Shown: one piece after another, positions 44,797 to 53,779 of the stretch | How the letters are laid out: the number at the start of each line of letters is the position of its first letter | Position numbering within the stretch: position 1 is the stretch's first letter | From: Georgfuchsia sp049276455 | GTDB taxonomy: Bacteria > Pseudomonadota > Gammaproteobacteria > Burkholderiales > Rhodocyclaceae | Assembly: GCA_049276455.1 (NCBI GenBank) | Contig: JBASWL010000220.1 | Span: forward strand, 1-64,000 | Length of the DNA stretch: 64,000 nucleotides | Reading direction: 5' to 3' | Notes under the pieces: model-generated | What the model was told of the DNA's origin: nothing | Database searches by the model: none | Seen by the model: only the letters and a program-made list of their open reading frames with translations | Translations under genes and position numbers: made by a program

Positions 44797-45270
44797 CTAG
44801 TGCTCGTAGCGGGCAGCTATCTCTTGGCTGGCCTGATGCAATGCGAGGCAAAATTCCTGTCGAAGCGCCCCCTCATTCACCTGATCCCAGTGCAGACCAC
44901 ATAGGTTGAGGGCAGTCTGCATGGACTCGGCAAAAGATTCTTCGTCATAATCAACGTCTTCGCTGTCGATCGCCTTCTGATAACGATCGGCAAACGTCTC
45001 TGCCGCCAACCCGGCCAACTGCTGCAGGATCAAATCGATATCGGCGGGATTCACCTTAAGCTCCGCCTCCATGCCCTCCTCATTCTCGCCCGGCTCCCAA
45101 GCCCCGAGGATGACAAGTAGTCCGGTCAAATCGGCGACCTCATTCATCAGCCGTTCAACATTGACATTGGCACTGTCCGTTACCCACACCCGGCGTGGCA
45201 AGCCATGCTCGAGATAGACATCGCCGCAGGTCGGCAAGCTCATCCATCCATTCAAAAAAGCGCGTCCCAT
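44797..45270 (-). CDS. Acidic protein of unknown function next to nar genes
   Basis: A 157-residue protein with many acidic residues and no signal peptide or membrane segment. I do not recognise a domain. Parts that look conserved in character are the opening MGRAFLNGWMSLPTCGDVYLEHG, a middle VERLMNEVADLTGLLVILGAWEPGENEEG and the acidic DSEDVDYDEESFAESM. A GGAGGAG site 6 bp before the ATG at 45270 sets the start, and an ATG at 45285 is rejected. It lies between the CBS gene and the NnrS gene, so a role in nitrogen oxide metabolism is possible but unproven. Confidence 0.7.
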   Translation of the reverse strand: MGRAFLNGWMSLPTCGDVYLEHGLPRRVWVTDSANVNVERLMNEVADLTGLLVILGAWEPGENEEGMEAELKVNPADIDLILQQLAGLAAETFADRYQKAIDSEDVDYDEESFAESMQTALNLCGLHWDQVNEGALRQEFCLALHQASQEIAARYEH

Positions 45271-45276
45271 GGTGAT

Positions 45277-45283
45277 CTCCTCC
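45277..45283 (-). promoter_or_regulatory. Ribosome binding site of the acidic unknown protein
   Basis: GGAGGAG on the minus strand, 6 bp from the ATG at 45270. It overlaps the alternative ATG at 45285, which is therefore unlikely to be used. Confidence 0.65.
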
Positions 45284-45487
45284 ATTTGGTTCGCAACAGC
45301 TGTAATGACGATTCCCGCGTCACCACAATCAACACTATCTGGTTTCTTTATAGCTCGTGGCTGGTGTAAGGCAAATCAGGAAAGGCCTGCTCACAGCGGG
45401 TCTGGCCAAACGCGGCTACTGATAGTGGCCAAAAAAGCCAGATTGCATAGAAGTCTGTCGCGATATGCTCGATGCGTATCAGAACAA

Positions 45488-46579
45488 CTAGTGCACTTTA
45501 CCATCCACGCGCGCTTGCATCAGAAAAGGGATGTAGCGCCAGCCAAGCAACGCGAAACTGGCAAACCAGCACACCGCCGAGATATCGACCCAGCGCAGAT
45601 AGAGGGCCGGGGAAAACTGCGGTGCGATGATGCGCAGGACGAAGGCAGCCATCATGATCCATAGCGCCAGTTTATCGCGCCCATCAAACACCACTTTGCG
45701 ACCGGTATGGCCGTTGCAGATGCGAATCAGCATGGCCGGAATGATCAAACCCATGACGCCGAAAGTAAACACATGCACCGAGACGCTGCCCACCCAGGCG
45801 GCGGGATGCAGAATGCCGGCAAAAATGACCAGCAGTTGCGCGGCGAGCGCCAGATAGCCAAGGTACATGATGCCGATATCAAGCCGGCGCAGGGCCAGTT
45901 GCGGTTTCCAGAACATCAGGCGCAACAGGAGCAGCAGGGCGAGCAGCAGCGCAATCACGGCGGCCAGCCATTGCGGCAGGAGGCTTTCGAAGACGAATGC
46001 CAGCGCCAGCAGCTTGATCGACCAGTCGAGCAGGTTGTTGCGCAGGATATCGGCCTGGAACACGCCCTTCATGAATTGCGTCAGCGTGCGTTCGAGCATG
46101 ACCAGAAAAGCCATGCGGAACAGTCCCAGCGTCATGCTGTAGCCGACGGCGGACCAGGACTGGCTCAACAGCAGATTCTTGGCGAGCAGGAATGCGGGCA
46201 GGACAAGCAAAAAGAACAGGTTGCCGGTGCGATAGCTATCGGTTTCGCGGTGGCGCAGCAGCGTCCATAGCAGCATGGCGATGATTGCCACGAGGAAAAA
46301 ATTGTTTGTAACGGCAAAGAGCAATGGCGACAGGCTACCCGCGAACCACATGCCGGCACGTTCGATGAGCCAGGCGGCAACCAGCAGGATCAGCGCGTTG
46401 CCGTGATAGCCGCGAATGCCCACCCAGTTCTTGGTCGACGTGAGCAGGAATCCGCCCAGTACGCTCCAGCCGAAGCCAAAGAACATTTCGTGCGCATGCC
46501 ATTGCACTACGCTGAACGGCATCGCCGGCAGCGTCAGCGCGCCGGAGAACACCAGCGCCCAAAGAATGGGCAGCGCCAT
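45488..46579 (-). CDS. nnrS: NnrS family membrane heme-copper protein (real start probably upstream)
   Basis: A 363-residue polytopic protein with about 10-12 membrane segments. VVQWHAHEMFFGFGWSVLGGFLLT is the NnrS hallmark with its His pair. NnrS protects against nitric oxide stress and is found beside nar/nir/nor genes. The first ATG lies inside the family: the conserved N-terminal piece SEHPLWLAGFRPFF is in frame upstream, up to a stop at 46655-46657, but no ATG, GTG or TTG stands between them. An ATG at 46667-46669 is in frame but cut off by this stop. It follows narI on the same strand, about 150 bp away. Confidence 0.85.
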   Translation of the reverse strand: MALPILWALVFSGALTLPAMPFSVVQWHAHEMFFGFGWSVLGGFLLTSTKNWVGIRGYHGNALILLVAAWLIERAGMWFAGSLSPLLFAVTNNFFLVAIIAMLLWTLLRHRETDSYRTGNLFFLLVLPAFLLAKNLLLSQSWSAVGYSMTLGLFRMAFLVMLERTLTQFMKGVFQADILRNNLLDWSIKLLALAFVFESLLPQWLAAVIALLLALLLLLRLMFWKPQLALRRLDIGIMYLGYLALAAQLLVIFAGILHPAAWVGSVSVHVFTFGVMGLIIPAMLIRICNGHTGRKVVFDGRDKLALWIMMAAFVLRIIAPQFSPALYLRWVDISAVCWFASFALLGWRYIPFLMQARVDGKVH

Positions 46580-46727
46580 TCCGGCAAGAAAGGCGAGGGT
46601 AAAGAAGGGGCGGAAACCTGCGAGCCAGAGTGGATGTTCAGAAATTTTAATTATTTAATTCCTTTGCATCCAGGAGGGTCTGCTCAAGTTTCGGCATGGG
46701 CGGCCCTCTTCAGGGCCTGGCCCCGGA

Positions 46728-47450
46728 CTATTGTGGCAGGTTGTGGCCAGCAGGCAGATTCAGACGGCGGGCACGCACCATCTGATAGGGACGCACGAGG
46801 TAAGTCAGTGCACCGAAGCCGCTCCAGACATGCACCAGGCGCGTGAATGGAAAGATCAGCGCAATCGTCAGACCAAGGAACAAGTGCAGCTTGAACAGGA
46901 TCGAGACATCGGCCAGGTAATCGGCAGCGCTGCCGCGGAAAGTAACGATGTGTTGTGCCCATTCCACCAGCTTGATCATTTCGCCGCCATTCATGTGCTG
47001 CAAAGACACCGGAATCGTCAGCAGGCCCAGCGCCAGTTGCGCTGCCAGCAGCAGCAGGATGATGATATCCATCGGCGAACTGTTCTTCAGGATGCGTACA
47101 TCGCCCAGACGCCGCTGAGCCAGCAGCAAGGCACCGGTCAGACCCAGGACGCCGCAGGTGCCGCCGCCGTAGATCGCGATCATTTGTTTGTTGACCATCG
47201 ATAGGCCCAGCGTGTGCCAGACCTCCAGCGGCGTCAGCAAGCCACCGATGTGGCCAAAGAAGATGCCCAGCACGCCGATGTGAAACAGGTTGCTGCCCCA
47301 GCGCAGGCTGCCTTGCCGCAACATTTGCGAGGAGTCGCTTTTCCAGGTGTATTGGTCACGGTCGAAACGCAGCATGCTGCCGAGGAAAAAAGCTGTCAGG
47401 CAGAGGTAGGGGTAGTAGCCGAACAGCAGGGTGTTGAGCCAGGAAGTCAT
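46728..47450 (-). CDS. narI: Respiratory nitrate reductase gamma subunit (cytochrome b)
   Basis: A 240-residue cytochrome b subunit with five membrane segments. His57, His67, His189 and His207 sit at the places of the E. coli heme ligands His56, His66, His187 and His205, so both b-type hemes should bind. It takes electrons from quinol and passes them to NarH. Its start overlaps the narJ stop by 4 bp. Confidence 0.96.
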   Translation of the reverse strand: MTSWLNTLLFGYYPYLCLTAFFLGSMLRFDRDQYTWKSDSSQMLRQGSLRWGSNLFHIGVLGIFFGHIGGLLTPLEVWHTLGLSMVNKQMIAIYGGGTCGVLGLTGALLLAQRRLGDVRILKNSSPMDIIILLLLAAQLALGLLTIPVSLQHMNGGEMIKLVEWAQHIVTFRGSAADYLADVSILFKLHLFLGLTIALIFPFTRLVHVWSGFGALTYLVRPYQMVRARRLNLPAGHNLPQ

Positions 47451-48142
47451 GCTCGGTCTCCTTTATGGATTGTGGAGTTGTGGACAATATGAATGGGCTG
47501 CGGCTGATCGGGGTTGACTTGTCCCTTTGACGAGCAGCCACCAAATACCTCCGGTTCCTCCCAACTCGCATCGAGAGGCTCCTCGGGTGCAAGCTTGACC
47601 GCCTGCACTTCCTCGCCAGCCAGTTCGAGCAGCGCACCGAGCACGCTGGCATAGGGACTCTGGCGCCGCTGCAAGGCGGTATGGATTGCATTGAGGATGT
47701 GCGCCATTTCGGCCAGGAAGGCACGCGCCTCTTGCGGCGGCTGGGTCGAAACAAATTCGAGCACCGCCGGCAGGTAGTCGGGCAGTTCCTCCGGTGCCAG
47801 GTACAGACCGGCCTTCTCGTAGGTCTGTGCCAGATCGATCATGGCCGGGCCACGCTCACGCGAATCGCCGTGCACATGCTCGAACAGGTGCAGCGAGGTG
47901 GCGCGACCGCGATCGAACAGTTCGACGTAGCCTGCTTCGGCGTCGAGCGCATCTGCCTGTGTCAATTCATCAATCAGTTCGTCGAGTCTGCTGCACAGAG
48001 CGGGCGACAGCGCGCCCTCGCCATGCAGTGCGTCGCGAAGTTCCGGCAGATGCCGGCGCAGTTCCGCATCGGGATAGCCGAGCAGCTTTGCCAGCACGCG
48101 CAGGGTACGGCTGGCGTTGTTTGCTTGTGTAAAGTTATCCAT
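47447..48142 (-). CDS. narJ: Nitrate reductase molybdenum cofactor assembly chaperone NarJ
   Basis: A 231-residue TorD-type chaperone. The conserved VELFDRGRATSLHLFEHVHGDSRERGPAM stretch is the NarJ/TorD signature, followed by YLPAVLEFVST. It holds apo-NarG for molybdenum cofactor and Fe-S insertion before membrane docking and is not part of the final enzyme. It is separated from narH by 261 bp, although nar genes usually touch. Confidence 0.95.
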   Translation of the reverse strand: MDNFTQANNASRTLRVLAKLLGYPDAELRRHLPELRDALHGEGALSPALCSRLDELIDELTQADALDAEAGYVELFDRGRATSLHLFEHVHGDSRERGPAMIDLAQTYEKAGLYLAPEELPDYLPAVLEFVSTQPPQEARAFLAEMAHILNAIHTALQRRQSPYASVLGALLELAGEEVQAVKLAPEEPLDASWEEPEVFGGCSSKGQVNPDQPQPIHIVHNSTIHKGDRA

Positions 48143-48403
48143 GTTTGGCGTGTAAAACAGTTACGCGGCGAAGCCGCAATCTGCTCAGGCTTACTGCGGA
48201 GTTCCTCTTGATAATCGAGCGCAGCAAGCTGATCAATAACCCCGCCCTGGGGGTTGAGGCGGGAATTCGCAAAGCACCGCTTTGCGCCGCCGAAACGGGC
48301 GAGCCATGCAGGGCGAGCCCTGGAGCAGGACAGGGGTGGGGGGCGTTTAATTTGCTTTTGCGTTTTTTCATCATCATGGGTGCAATCATCCACTGCATGA
48401 GCG
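48143..48403. repeat. 261-bp hairpin-rich spacer between narH and narJ
   Basis: An unusual gap inside the operon. It holds an inverted repeat GCAAAGC-acc-GCTTTGC (48269-48285), a CCCGCC/GGCGGG pair (about 48241-48263) and a run of G-rich DNA. In translation it gives the proline/arginine-rich text seen in dispersed intergenic repeats of related genomes, so I think it is an inserted repeat element. No gene is visible. Confidence 0.55.
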
Positions 48404-49939
48404 TTACACCACCGCCTTGATCGGAATCGTGCGCCGCCCGCTGCCGCCGAACAGGCTCTTGTCGCTGCTGCCTTCCGAACAGCCGTTGCCGAACGAGAAA
48501 CCGCAACCGCCGCGCACGTCGAAGGTGTTCTCGGCGTACTCGCGGTGCGTGGTCGGTATGACGAAGCGGTCTTCGTAGTTGGCGATCGCCATCACGTGGT
48601 ACATCTCCTCGACCTCGGTCTGGCTGATGCCGACCTGTTTCAGCACCGCGTCATTGATGTGGTCGTCGACATGCTTGTCGCGCTGATAGGCGCGCATTGC
48701 CAGCATGCGTTCCAGCGCGCGCACCACAGGTGCTTTATCGCCTGCTGTCAGCAGATTGGCGAGGTAGTTGACCGGGATGCGCAACTGGTTGACGTCGGGG
48801 ATTTCGCCGTTGATGCCGACCTGCCCTGCATTCGCGGCAGCAGTGATCGGTGACAGCGGCGGCACGTACCAGACCATCGGCAGCGTACGGTATTCGGGGT
48901 GCAGCGGCAGTGCCACTTTCCAGTCCATCGCCATTTTGTACACGGGCGACTTCTGAGCCGCAGAGATCCAGGCTTCCGGCACGCCGTCACGTCGTGCCTG
49001 TTCCTGCACCACAGGGTCATTCGGATCGAGGAACAGACCGAGCTGGGCCTCATAAAGTTCTGTGTCGTTCTCAACCGAAGCCGCTTCCTCGATCTTGTCA
49101 GCATCATAGAGCAGCACGCCGAGATAGCGGATGCGGCCGACGCAGGTTTCGGAGCACACGGTCGGCTGGCCCGCCTCGATGCGCGGATAGCAGAAGATGC
49201 ACTTCTCGGCCTTGCCGCTTTCCCAGTTGTAATAAATCTTCTTGTAGGGACAGCCGGAGACGCACATGCGCCAGCCGCGGCACTTGTCCTGGTCGATCAG
49301 CACGATGCCGTCTTCCTCGCGCTTGTAGATCGAGCCCGAGGGGCACGATGCCACGCAGGCCGGGTTCAGACAGTGCTCGCACAAGCGCGGCATGTACATC
49401 ATGAAGGTGTTTTCGAACTGGCCGAGCATGTCCTTCTGCGCCTGCTCGAAACCCGCCTCCAGATTCTTGTCCTTGCTGCGCTTGGCGAATTCACCGCCGA
49501 GAATTTCTTCCCAGTTCGGGCCCCATTCGATTTTTTCCATGCGCTCGCCGGTGATCAGGCTGCGCGGACGTGCGGTCGGTGCCGCCTTCATCTCGGGTGC
49601 CGACTGCAGGTGGTCGTAGTCGTAGGTGAACGGCTCGTAGTAGTCGTCGATCTGCGGCTGATTGGGGTTGGCGAAGATGTTCAGCAGCAGCTTGCCCTTG
49701 CCGCCCTGGCGCGGCTCGATCTTGCCGTTCGCCTTGCGTGTCCAGCCGCCGTTCCATTTGTCCTGATTTTCCCACTGCTTCGGATAGCCGATGCCGGGCT
49801 TGGTCTCGACGTTGTTGAACCAGGCGTATTCCATGCCTTTGCGGTTGGTCCACACGTTCTTGCAGGTAACCGAACAAGTATGGCAGCCGATGCACTTGTC
49901 GAGATTCAGCACCATGCCGATTTGCGCGCGAATTTTCAT
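48404..49939 (-). CDS. narH: Respiratory nitrate reductase beta subunit
   Basis: A 511-residue iron-sulfur subunit. Four cysteine clusters are visible: CIGCHTCSVTCKNVW near the N-terminus, CEHCLNPACVASCPSG, CRGWRMCVSGCPYKK and CIFCYPRIEAGQPTVCSETC. The Trp in CRGWRMC marks the 3Fe-4S site, as in E. coli NarH. It wires electrons from NarI to NarG. Its start overlaps the narG stop by 4 bp. Confidence 0.97.
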   Translation of the reverse strand: MKIRAQIGMVLNLDKCIGCHTCSVTCKNVWTNRKGMEYAWFNNVETKPGIGYPKQWENQDKWNGGWTRKANGKIEPRQGGKGKLLLNIFANPNQPQIDDYYEPFTYDYDHLQSAPEMKAAPTARPRSLITGERMEKIEWGPNWEEILGGEFAKRSKDKNLEAGFEQAQKDMLGQFENTFMMYMPRLCEHCLNPACVASCPSGSIYKREEDGIVLIDQDKCRGWRMCVSGCPYKKIYYNWESGKAEKCIFCYPRIEAGQPTVCSETCVGRIRYLGVLLYDADKIEEAASVENDTELYEAQLGLFLDPNDPVVQEQARRDGVPEAWISAAQKSPVYKMAMDWKVALPLHPEYRTLPMVWYVPPLSPITAAANAGQVGINGEIPDVNQLRIPVNYLANLLTAGDKAPVVRALERMLAMRAYQRDKHVDDHINDAVLKQVGISQTEVEEMYHVMAIANYEDRFVIPTTHREYAENTFDVRGGCGFSFGNGCSEGSSDKSLFGGSGRRTIPIKAVV

Positions 49940-52900
49940 GCTGCCACTCCTTTTGCCTGTGCTGCCGGTTCGTCCAGCCAGTCCACCTTGTTCATCTTGC
50001 GCACCACGACAAACTCGTCGCGATTGGTGCCGATGGTGCCGTAGTAGTTGAAGCCGTAGCTGAACTGTGCGTAGCCGCCGATCATGTGTGTCGGCTTCAA
50101 CACGATGCGCGTCACCGAATTGTGGATGCCACCGCGCATGCCGGTAATTTCAGAACCCGGGGTGTTGATGATCTTTTCCTGCGCGTGGTACATCATCACC
50201 ATGCCGGGTTTGACGCGCTGGCTGACTACTGCACGCGCCGCAATCGCGCCGTTGATGTTGAACAACTCGATCCAGTCGTTATCGACGATGCCGACGAGCC
50301 TGGCGTCATCCTCGGACATCCACACGCAGGGACCGCCGCGGCTCAACGTGAGCATCAGCAGGTTGTCGGTGTAGGTGCTGTGGATGCCCCACTTCTGGTG
50401 CGGGGTGATGAAGTTCAACGCGATCTCGGGGTTGCCGTTCGGCTTGATGCCCTGGATCTCGGCCGTCGTCTTCAGGTCCACCGGCGGACGGTAGCTGGAG
50501 AAGCCTTCGCCGAAGGCCGTCATCCACGGATGGTCCATGTAGAACTGCTGACGCCCGGTCAGGGTGCGCCACGGAATCATCTCATGCACATTGGTATAGC
50601 CGGCGTTGTAGGAGACGGTCTCGGACTCGATGCCGCTCCAGGTCGGTGAACTGATGATCTTGCGCGGCTGCGCCTGGATGTCGCGGAAACGGATCTTCTC
50701 GTCTTCGCGGTGCAGCGCCAAATGCGTGTGATCAATGCCGGTCTGCTTGCCCAGCGCTGCCCATGCCTTTACGGCAACATGGCCATTGGTCTCGGGCGCG
50801 AGTTGCAGCACCACCTCGCAGGCGTCTATGTCGGTCTCGATCCGCGGCATGCCCTTGCTGATGCCGTCCTCGCGCACCATGCCATTCAACTCGCCGAGCT
50901 GCGTCACTTCGGTCTGCGTGTTCCAGGCAATGCCCTTGCCGCCGTTGCCGACCTTGTTCATCAAGGGGCCGAGCGCGGTGAAACGCTTGTAGACGTTAGG
51001 GTAGTCGCGCTCCACTACCACCATATTGGGTGCCGTCTTGCCGGGGATGAGTTCGATCTCGCCGCGTTTCCAGTCCTGCACGCCGAAAGGCTGAGCCAGT
51101 TCGGCTGGACTGTCATGCATCAGGGGCGCCAACACCAGTTCCTTTTCCACACCCAGGTGGCCAACGCAGACCTCGCTAAACTTCTTTGCGAAGCCCTTGT
51201 AGATTTCCCAGTCGCTGCGTGACTGCCAGGCTGGATCAACGGCGGTGGACAGTGGGTGAATGAAGGGATGCATGTCGCTGGTATTGAGGTCGTTCTTTTC
51301 GTACCAGGTCGCGGTAGGCAATACTATGTCGGAATACAGACAGGTGGTACTCATGCGGAAGTCGAGCGTGACCAGCAGGTCGAGCTTGCCTTCAGGGGCC
51401 TGGTCGTGCCAGACAACTTCCGTGGGCTTGGCCTCCTCTCGCCCCAGATCCTTGCCTTGCACGCCGTTGCTGGTGCCGAGCAAATGCTTCAGGAAGTACT
51501 CGTGCCCCTTGCCCGACGAACCGAGGATGTTGGAGCGCCAGACGAACATGTTGCGTGGCCAGTTCTGCGGCGCGTCCGGATCTTCGCAGCTCATCTTCAA
51601 TGAACCATCCTTCAGCGCCTTGACCGCATAGTCCTTGGCATCGAGGCCGGCCACTGTCGCATCCTTGACCACCTGCAGCGGATTGGTCTTGAGCTGTGGC
51701 GCCGACGGCAGCCAGCCCATGCGCTCGGCGCGCACGTTGTAGTCGATCATGCTGCCGCCATAGAGCTTCTTGTCAGCCAGCGGCGAAAGCACTTCCTCCA
51801 TGTCCAGCTTCTCGTAGCGCCACTGGTCGGTATGCGCATAGAAGAAGCTGGTGGAGTTCATCTGACGCGGCGGGCGAATCCAGTCCAGCGCAAAAGCGAG
51901 CGCGGTCCAGCCGGTCTGCGGGCGCAACTTCTCCTGGCCGACGTAATGCGCCCAGCCACCGCCACTCTGGCCGATACAGCCGCACATCATCAGCATGTTG
52001 ATGACGCCGCGGTAGTTCATGTCGCTGTGATACCAGTGGTTCATCGCGGCGCCGATGATCACCATCGACTTGCCGTGCGTCTTGTGCGCGTTCTCGGCGA
52101 ACTGGCGCGCCACCGTGATGACATCCGCGCGCGGCGTGCCGGTGATCTTTTCCTGCCAGGCAGGTGTGTAGGGGGTGTCGTCGTCGAAGTTCCTGGCTGC
52201 CAACTCGCCGGAGATACCACGCGCCACGCCGTAATTTGCAACCTGCAAATCGAATACCGTGGCGACCTGTACCTCTTGTCCGCCAAGCATGATGCGCTGC
52301 ACGGGCACGGTACGCACCAGCACATCGGTCTGTACGTTGTTCTGGAAGTGCTCGGTGACAATGCCGCCGAAGTAGGGGAAGCCTACCCTGGCCGTCTCGG
52401 CACTCGGCTGCTCCCCTTCCAGCAGCGACAGCTTGAGTTTCACCTCATGGCCGTCGCGCGCATCCTTCGCTTCGAGGTTCCACTGGCCCTGGTCGGCGCG
52501 TCCGTCGGCGCCCCAGCGGAAACCGATGGCACCGTTGGGCAGCACCACCTGGCCGGACTCGTCCATGGCGACCGTCTTCCATTCCGGGTTGTTGGCCTGG
52601 TTCAGCTTGTCGGCGAAATCGGAGGCGCGCACATAGCGGTCGGGCACGGTGATGACCTCGCCGCTCGGCAGGGTGTGCTGCTTCAACAGCACCAGCATCG
52701 GCATGTCGGTGTAGCGGCGCACGTAATCGTCGAAGTAGGCGCTGCGCTCACGGCCGCCGTCGGGGAAGTAAAACTCCTTCAGGATCACATGACCCATCGC
52801 CATCGCCAGCGCGGCGTCGGTGCCCTGCTTGGGGTGCAACCAGATGTCGGAGAGCTTGGCGACTTCGGAATAGTCGGGCGTTACCGCCACCGTCTTGGTG

Positions 52901-53721
52901 CCCTTGTAGCGCACCTCGGTGAAGAAGTGCGCATCGGGCGTGCGTGTTTGCGGCACATTGGAACCCCAGGCGATGATGAAACTGGAGTTGTACCAGTCGG
53001 CCGATTCGGGCACGTCGGTCTGCTCACCCCAGATCTGCGGGCTGGCTGGCGGCAGGTCGCAGTACCAGTCGTAGAAGCTCATGCAGACGCCGCCGATCAG
53101 CGACAGGTAACGACTGCCGGCGGCATAGCTGACCATCGACATGGCCGGGATCGGCGAGAAGCCGATGACGCGGTCGGGGCCGTATTTCTTGATGGTGTAG
53201 ACGTTGGCGGCAGCAACGATTTCGTTGACCTCATCCCAGCTCGAACGCACAAAGCCACCGAGACCGCGTACCTGCTGGTAATCGCGCCGCTTCGCATCGT
53301 TCTCGACAATGGAAGTCCAGGCATTGACCGGATCGAGGTTCAGACGCGCAGCGCGCCAGGCCTTGAGCAGACGGCCGCGTACCAGCGGATACTTGACACG
53401 ATTGGCGCTGTACAAATACCAGCTGTAACTCGCGCCGCGTGAGCAGCCGCGCGGTTCGTGGTTGGGCATGTCCCAGCGCGTGCGCGGATAGTCGGTCTGC
53501 TGGGTTTCCCAGGTGACGATGCCGCCCTTGACGTAGATCTTCCACGAGCAGGAACCGGTGCAGTTCACGCCGTGGGTGGAACGCACGATCTTGTCATGCG
53601 CCCAGCGGTCGCGGTAGGCATCTTCCCAGGTACGATCTTCGCCGGTAGTAACGCCATGGTCGCCGGAGAAAGACTCCTTGGGTTGGAAAAAATAGGTCAG
53701 CCGGTCAAGGAAATGGCTCAT
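49936..53721 (-). CDS. narG: Respiratory nitrate reductase alpha subunit (molybdenum catalytic)
   Basis: A 1261-residue molybdopterin oxidoreductase. His50, Cys54, Cys58 and Cys93 bind the FS0 4Fe-4S cluster (HGVNCTGSCSW and RGCSRG). Asp222 in YCDLPPASPQ is the protein ligand of molybdenum. It keeps the short N-terminal hydrophilic start of NarG-type (no twin-arginine signal), so the active site faces the cytoplasm. It reduces nitrate to nitrite with electrons from NarHI. The gene is 53 bp downstream of narK2. Confidence 0.97.
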   Translation of the reverse strand: MSHFLDRLTYFFQPKESFSGDHGVTTGEDRTWEDAYRDRWAHDKIVRSTHGVNCTGSCSWKIYVKGGIVTWETQQTDYPRTRWDMPNHEPRGCSRGASYSWYLYSANRVKYPLVRGRLLKAWRAARLNLDPVNAWTSIVENDAKRRDYQQVRGLGGFVRSSWDEVNEIVAAANVYTIKKYGPDRVIGFSPIPAMSMVSYAAGSRYLSLIGGVCMSFYDWYCDLPPASPQIWGEQTDVPESADWYNSSFIIAWGSNVPQTRTPDAHFFTEVRYKGTKTVAVTPDYSEVAKLSDIWLHPKQGTDAALAMAMGHVILKEFYFPDGGRERSAYFDDYVRRYTDMPMLVLLKQHTLPSGEVITVPDRYVRASDFADKLNQANNPEWKTVAMDESGQVVLPNGAIGFRWGADGRADQGQWNLEAKDARDGHEVKLKLSLLEGEQPSAETARVGFPYFGGIVTEHFQNNVQTDVLVRTVPVQRIMLGGQEVQVATVFDLQVANYGVARGISGELAARNFDDDTPYTPAWQEKITGTPRADVITVARQFAENAHKTHGKSMVIIGAAMNHWYHSDMNYRGVINMLMMCGCIGQSGGGWAHYVGQEKLRPQTGWTALAFALDWIRPPRQMNSTSFFYAHTDQWRYEKLDMEEVLSPLADKKLYGGSMIDYNVRAERMGWLPSAPQLKTNPLQVVKDATVAGLDAKDYAVKALKDGSLKMSCEDPDAPQNWPRNMFVWRSNILGSSGKGHEYFLKHLLGTSNGVQGKDLGREEAKPTEVVWHDQAPEGKLDLLVTLDFRMSTTCLYSDIVLPTATWYEKNDLNTSDMHPFIHPLSTAVDPAWQSRSDWEIYKGFAKKFSEVCVGHLGVEKELVLAPLMHDSPAELAQPFGVQDWKRGEIELIPGKTAPNMVVVERDYPNVYKRFTALGPLMNKVGNGGKGIAWNTQTEVTQLGELNGMVREDGISKGMPRIETDIDACEVVLQLAPETNGHVAVKAWAALGKQTGIDHTHLALHREDEKIRFRDIQAQPRKIISSPTWSGIESETVSYNAGYTNVHEMIPWRTLTGRQQFYMDHPWMTAFGEGFSSYRPPVDLKTTAEIQGIKPNGNPEIALNFITPHQKWGIHSTYTDNLLMLTLSRGGPCVWMSEDDARLVGIVDNDWIELFNINGAIAARAVVSQRVKPGMVMMYHAQEKIINTPGSEITGMRGGIHNSVTRIVLKPTHMIGGYAQFSYGFNYYGTIGTNRDEFVVVRKMNKVDWLDEPAAQAKGVAA

Positions 53722-53779
53722 ACATTTGCTCCTGAATTCATTGGGCGGGCCGGGAAGAATGCAACCCGGCTTCTCTACA

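Noticed and set aside
45290..45350. FNR-like half site (TTGATTGTGGTGAC, minus strand) upstream of the acidic protein
   Set aside because: Only the left half matches the consensus; too weak to call.
48899..50044. 381-codon plus-strand open frame opposite narH
   Set aside because: Shadow of the Fe-S subunit gene, without domains or a ribosome binding site.
51832..53442. 536-codon plus-strand open frame opposite narG
   Set aside because: narG is intact with all its ligands; the antisense text is rich in His, Ala, Gly and Val without domains, as expected for a shadow frame.
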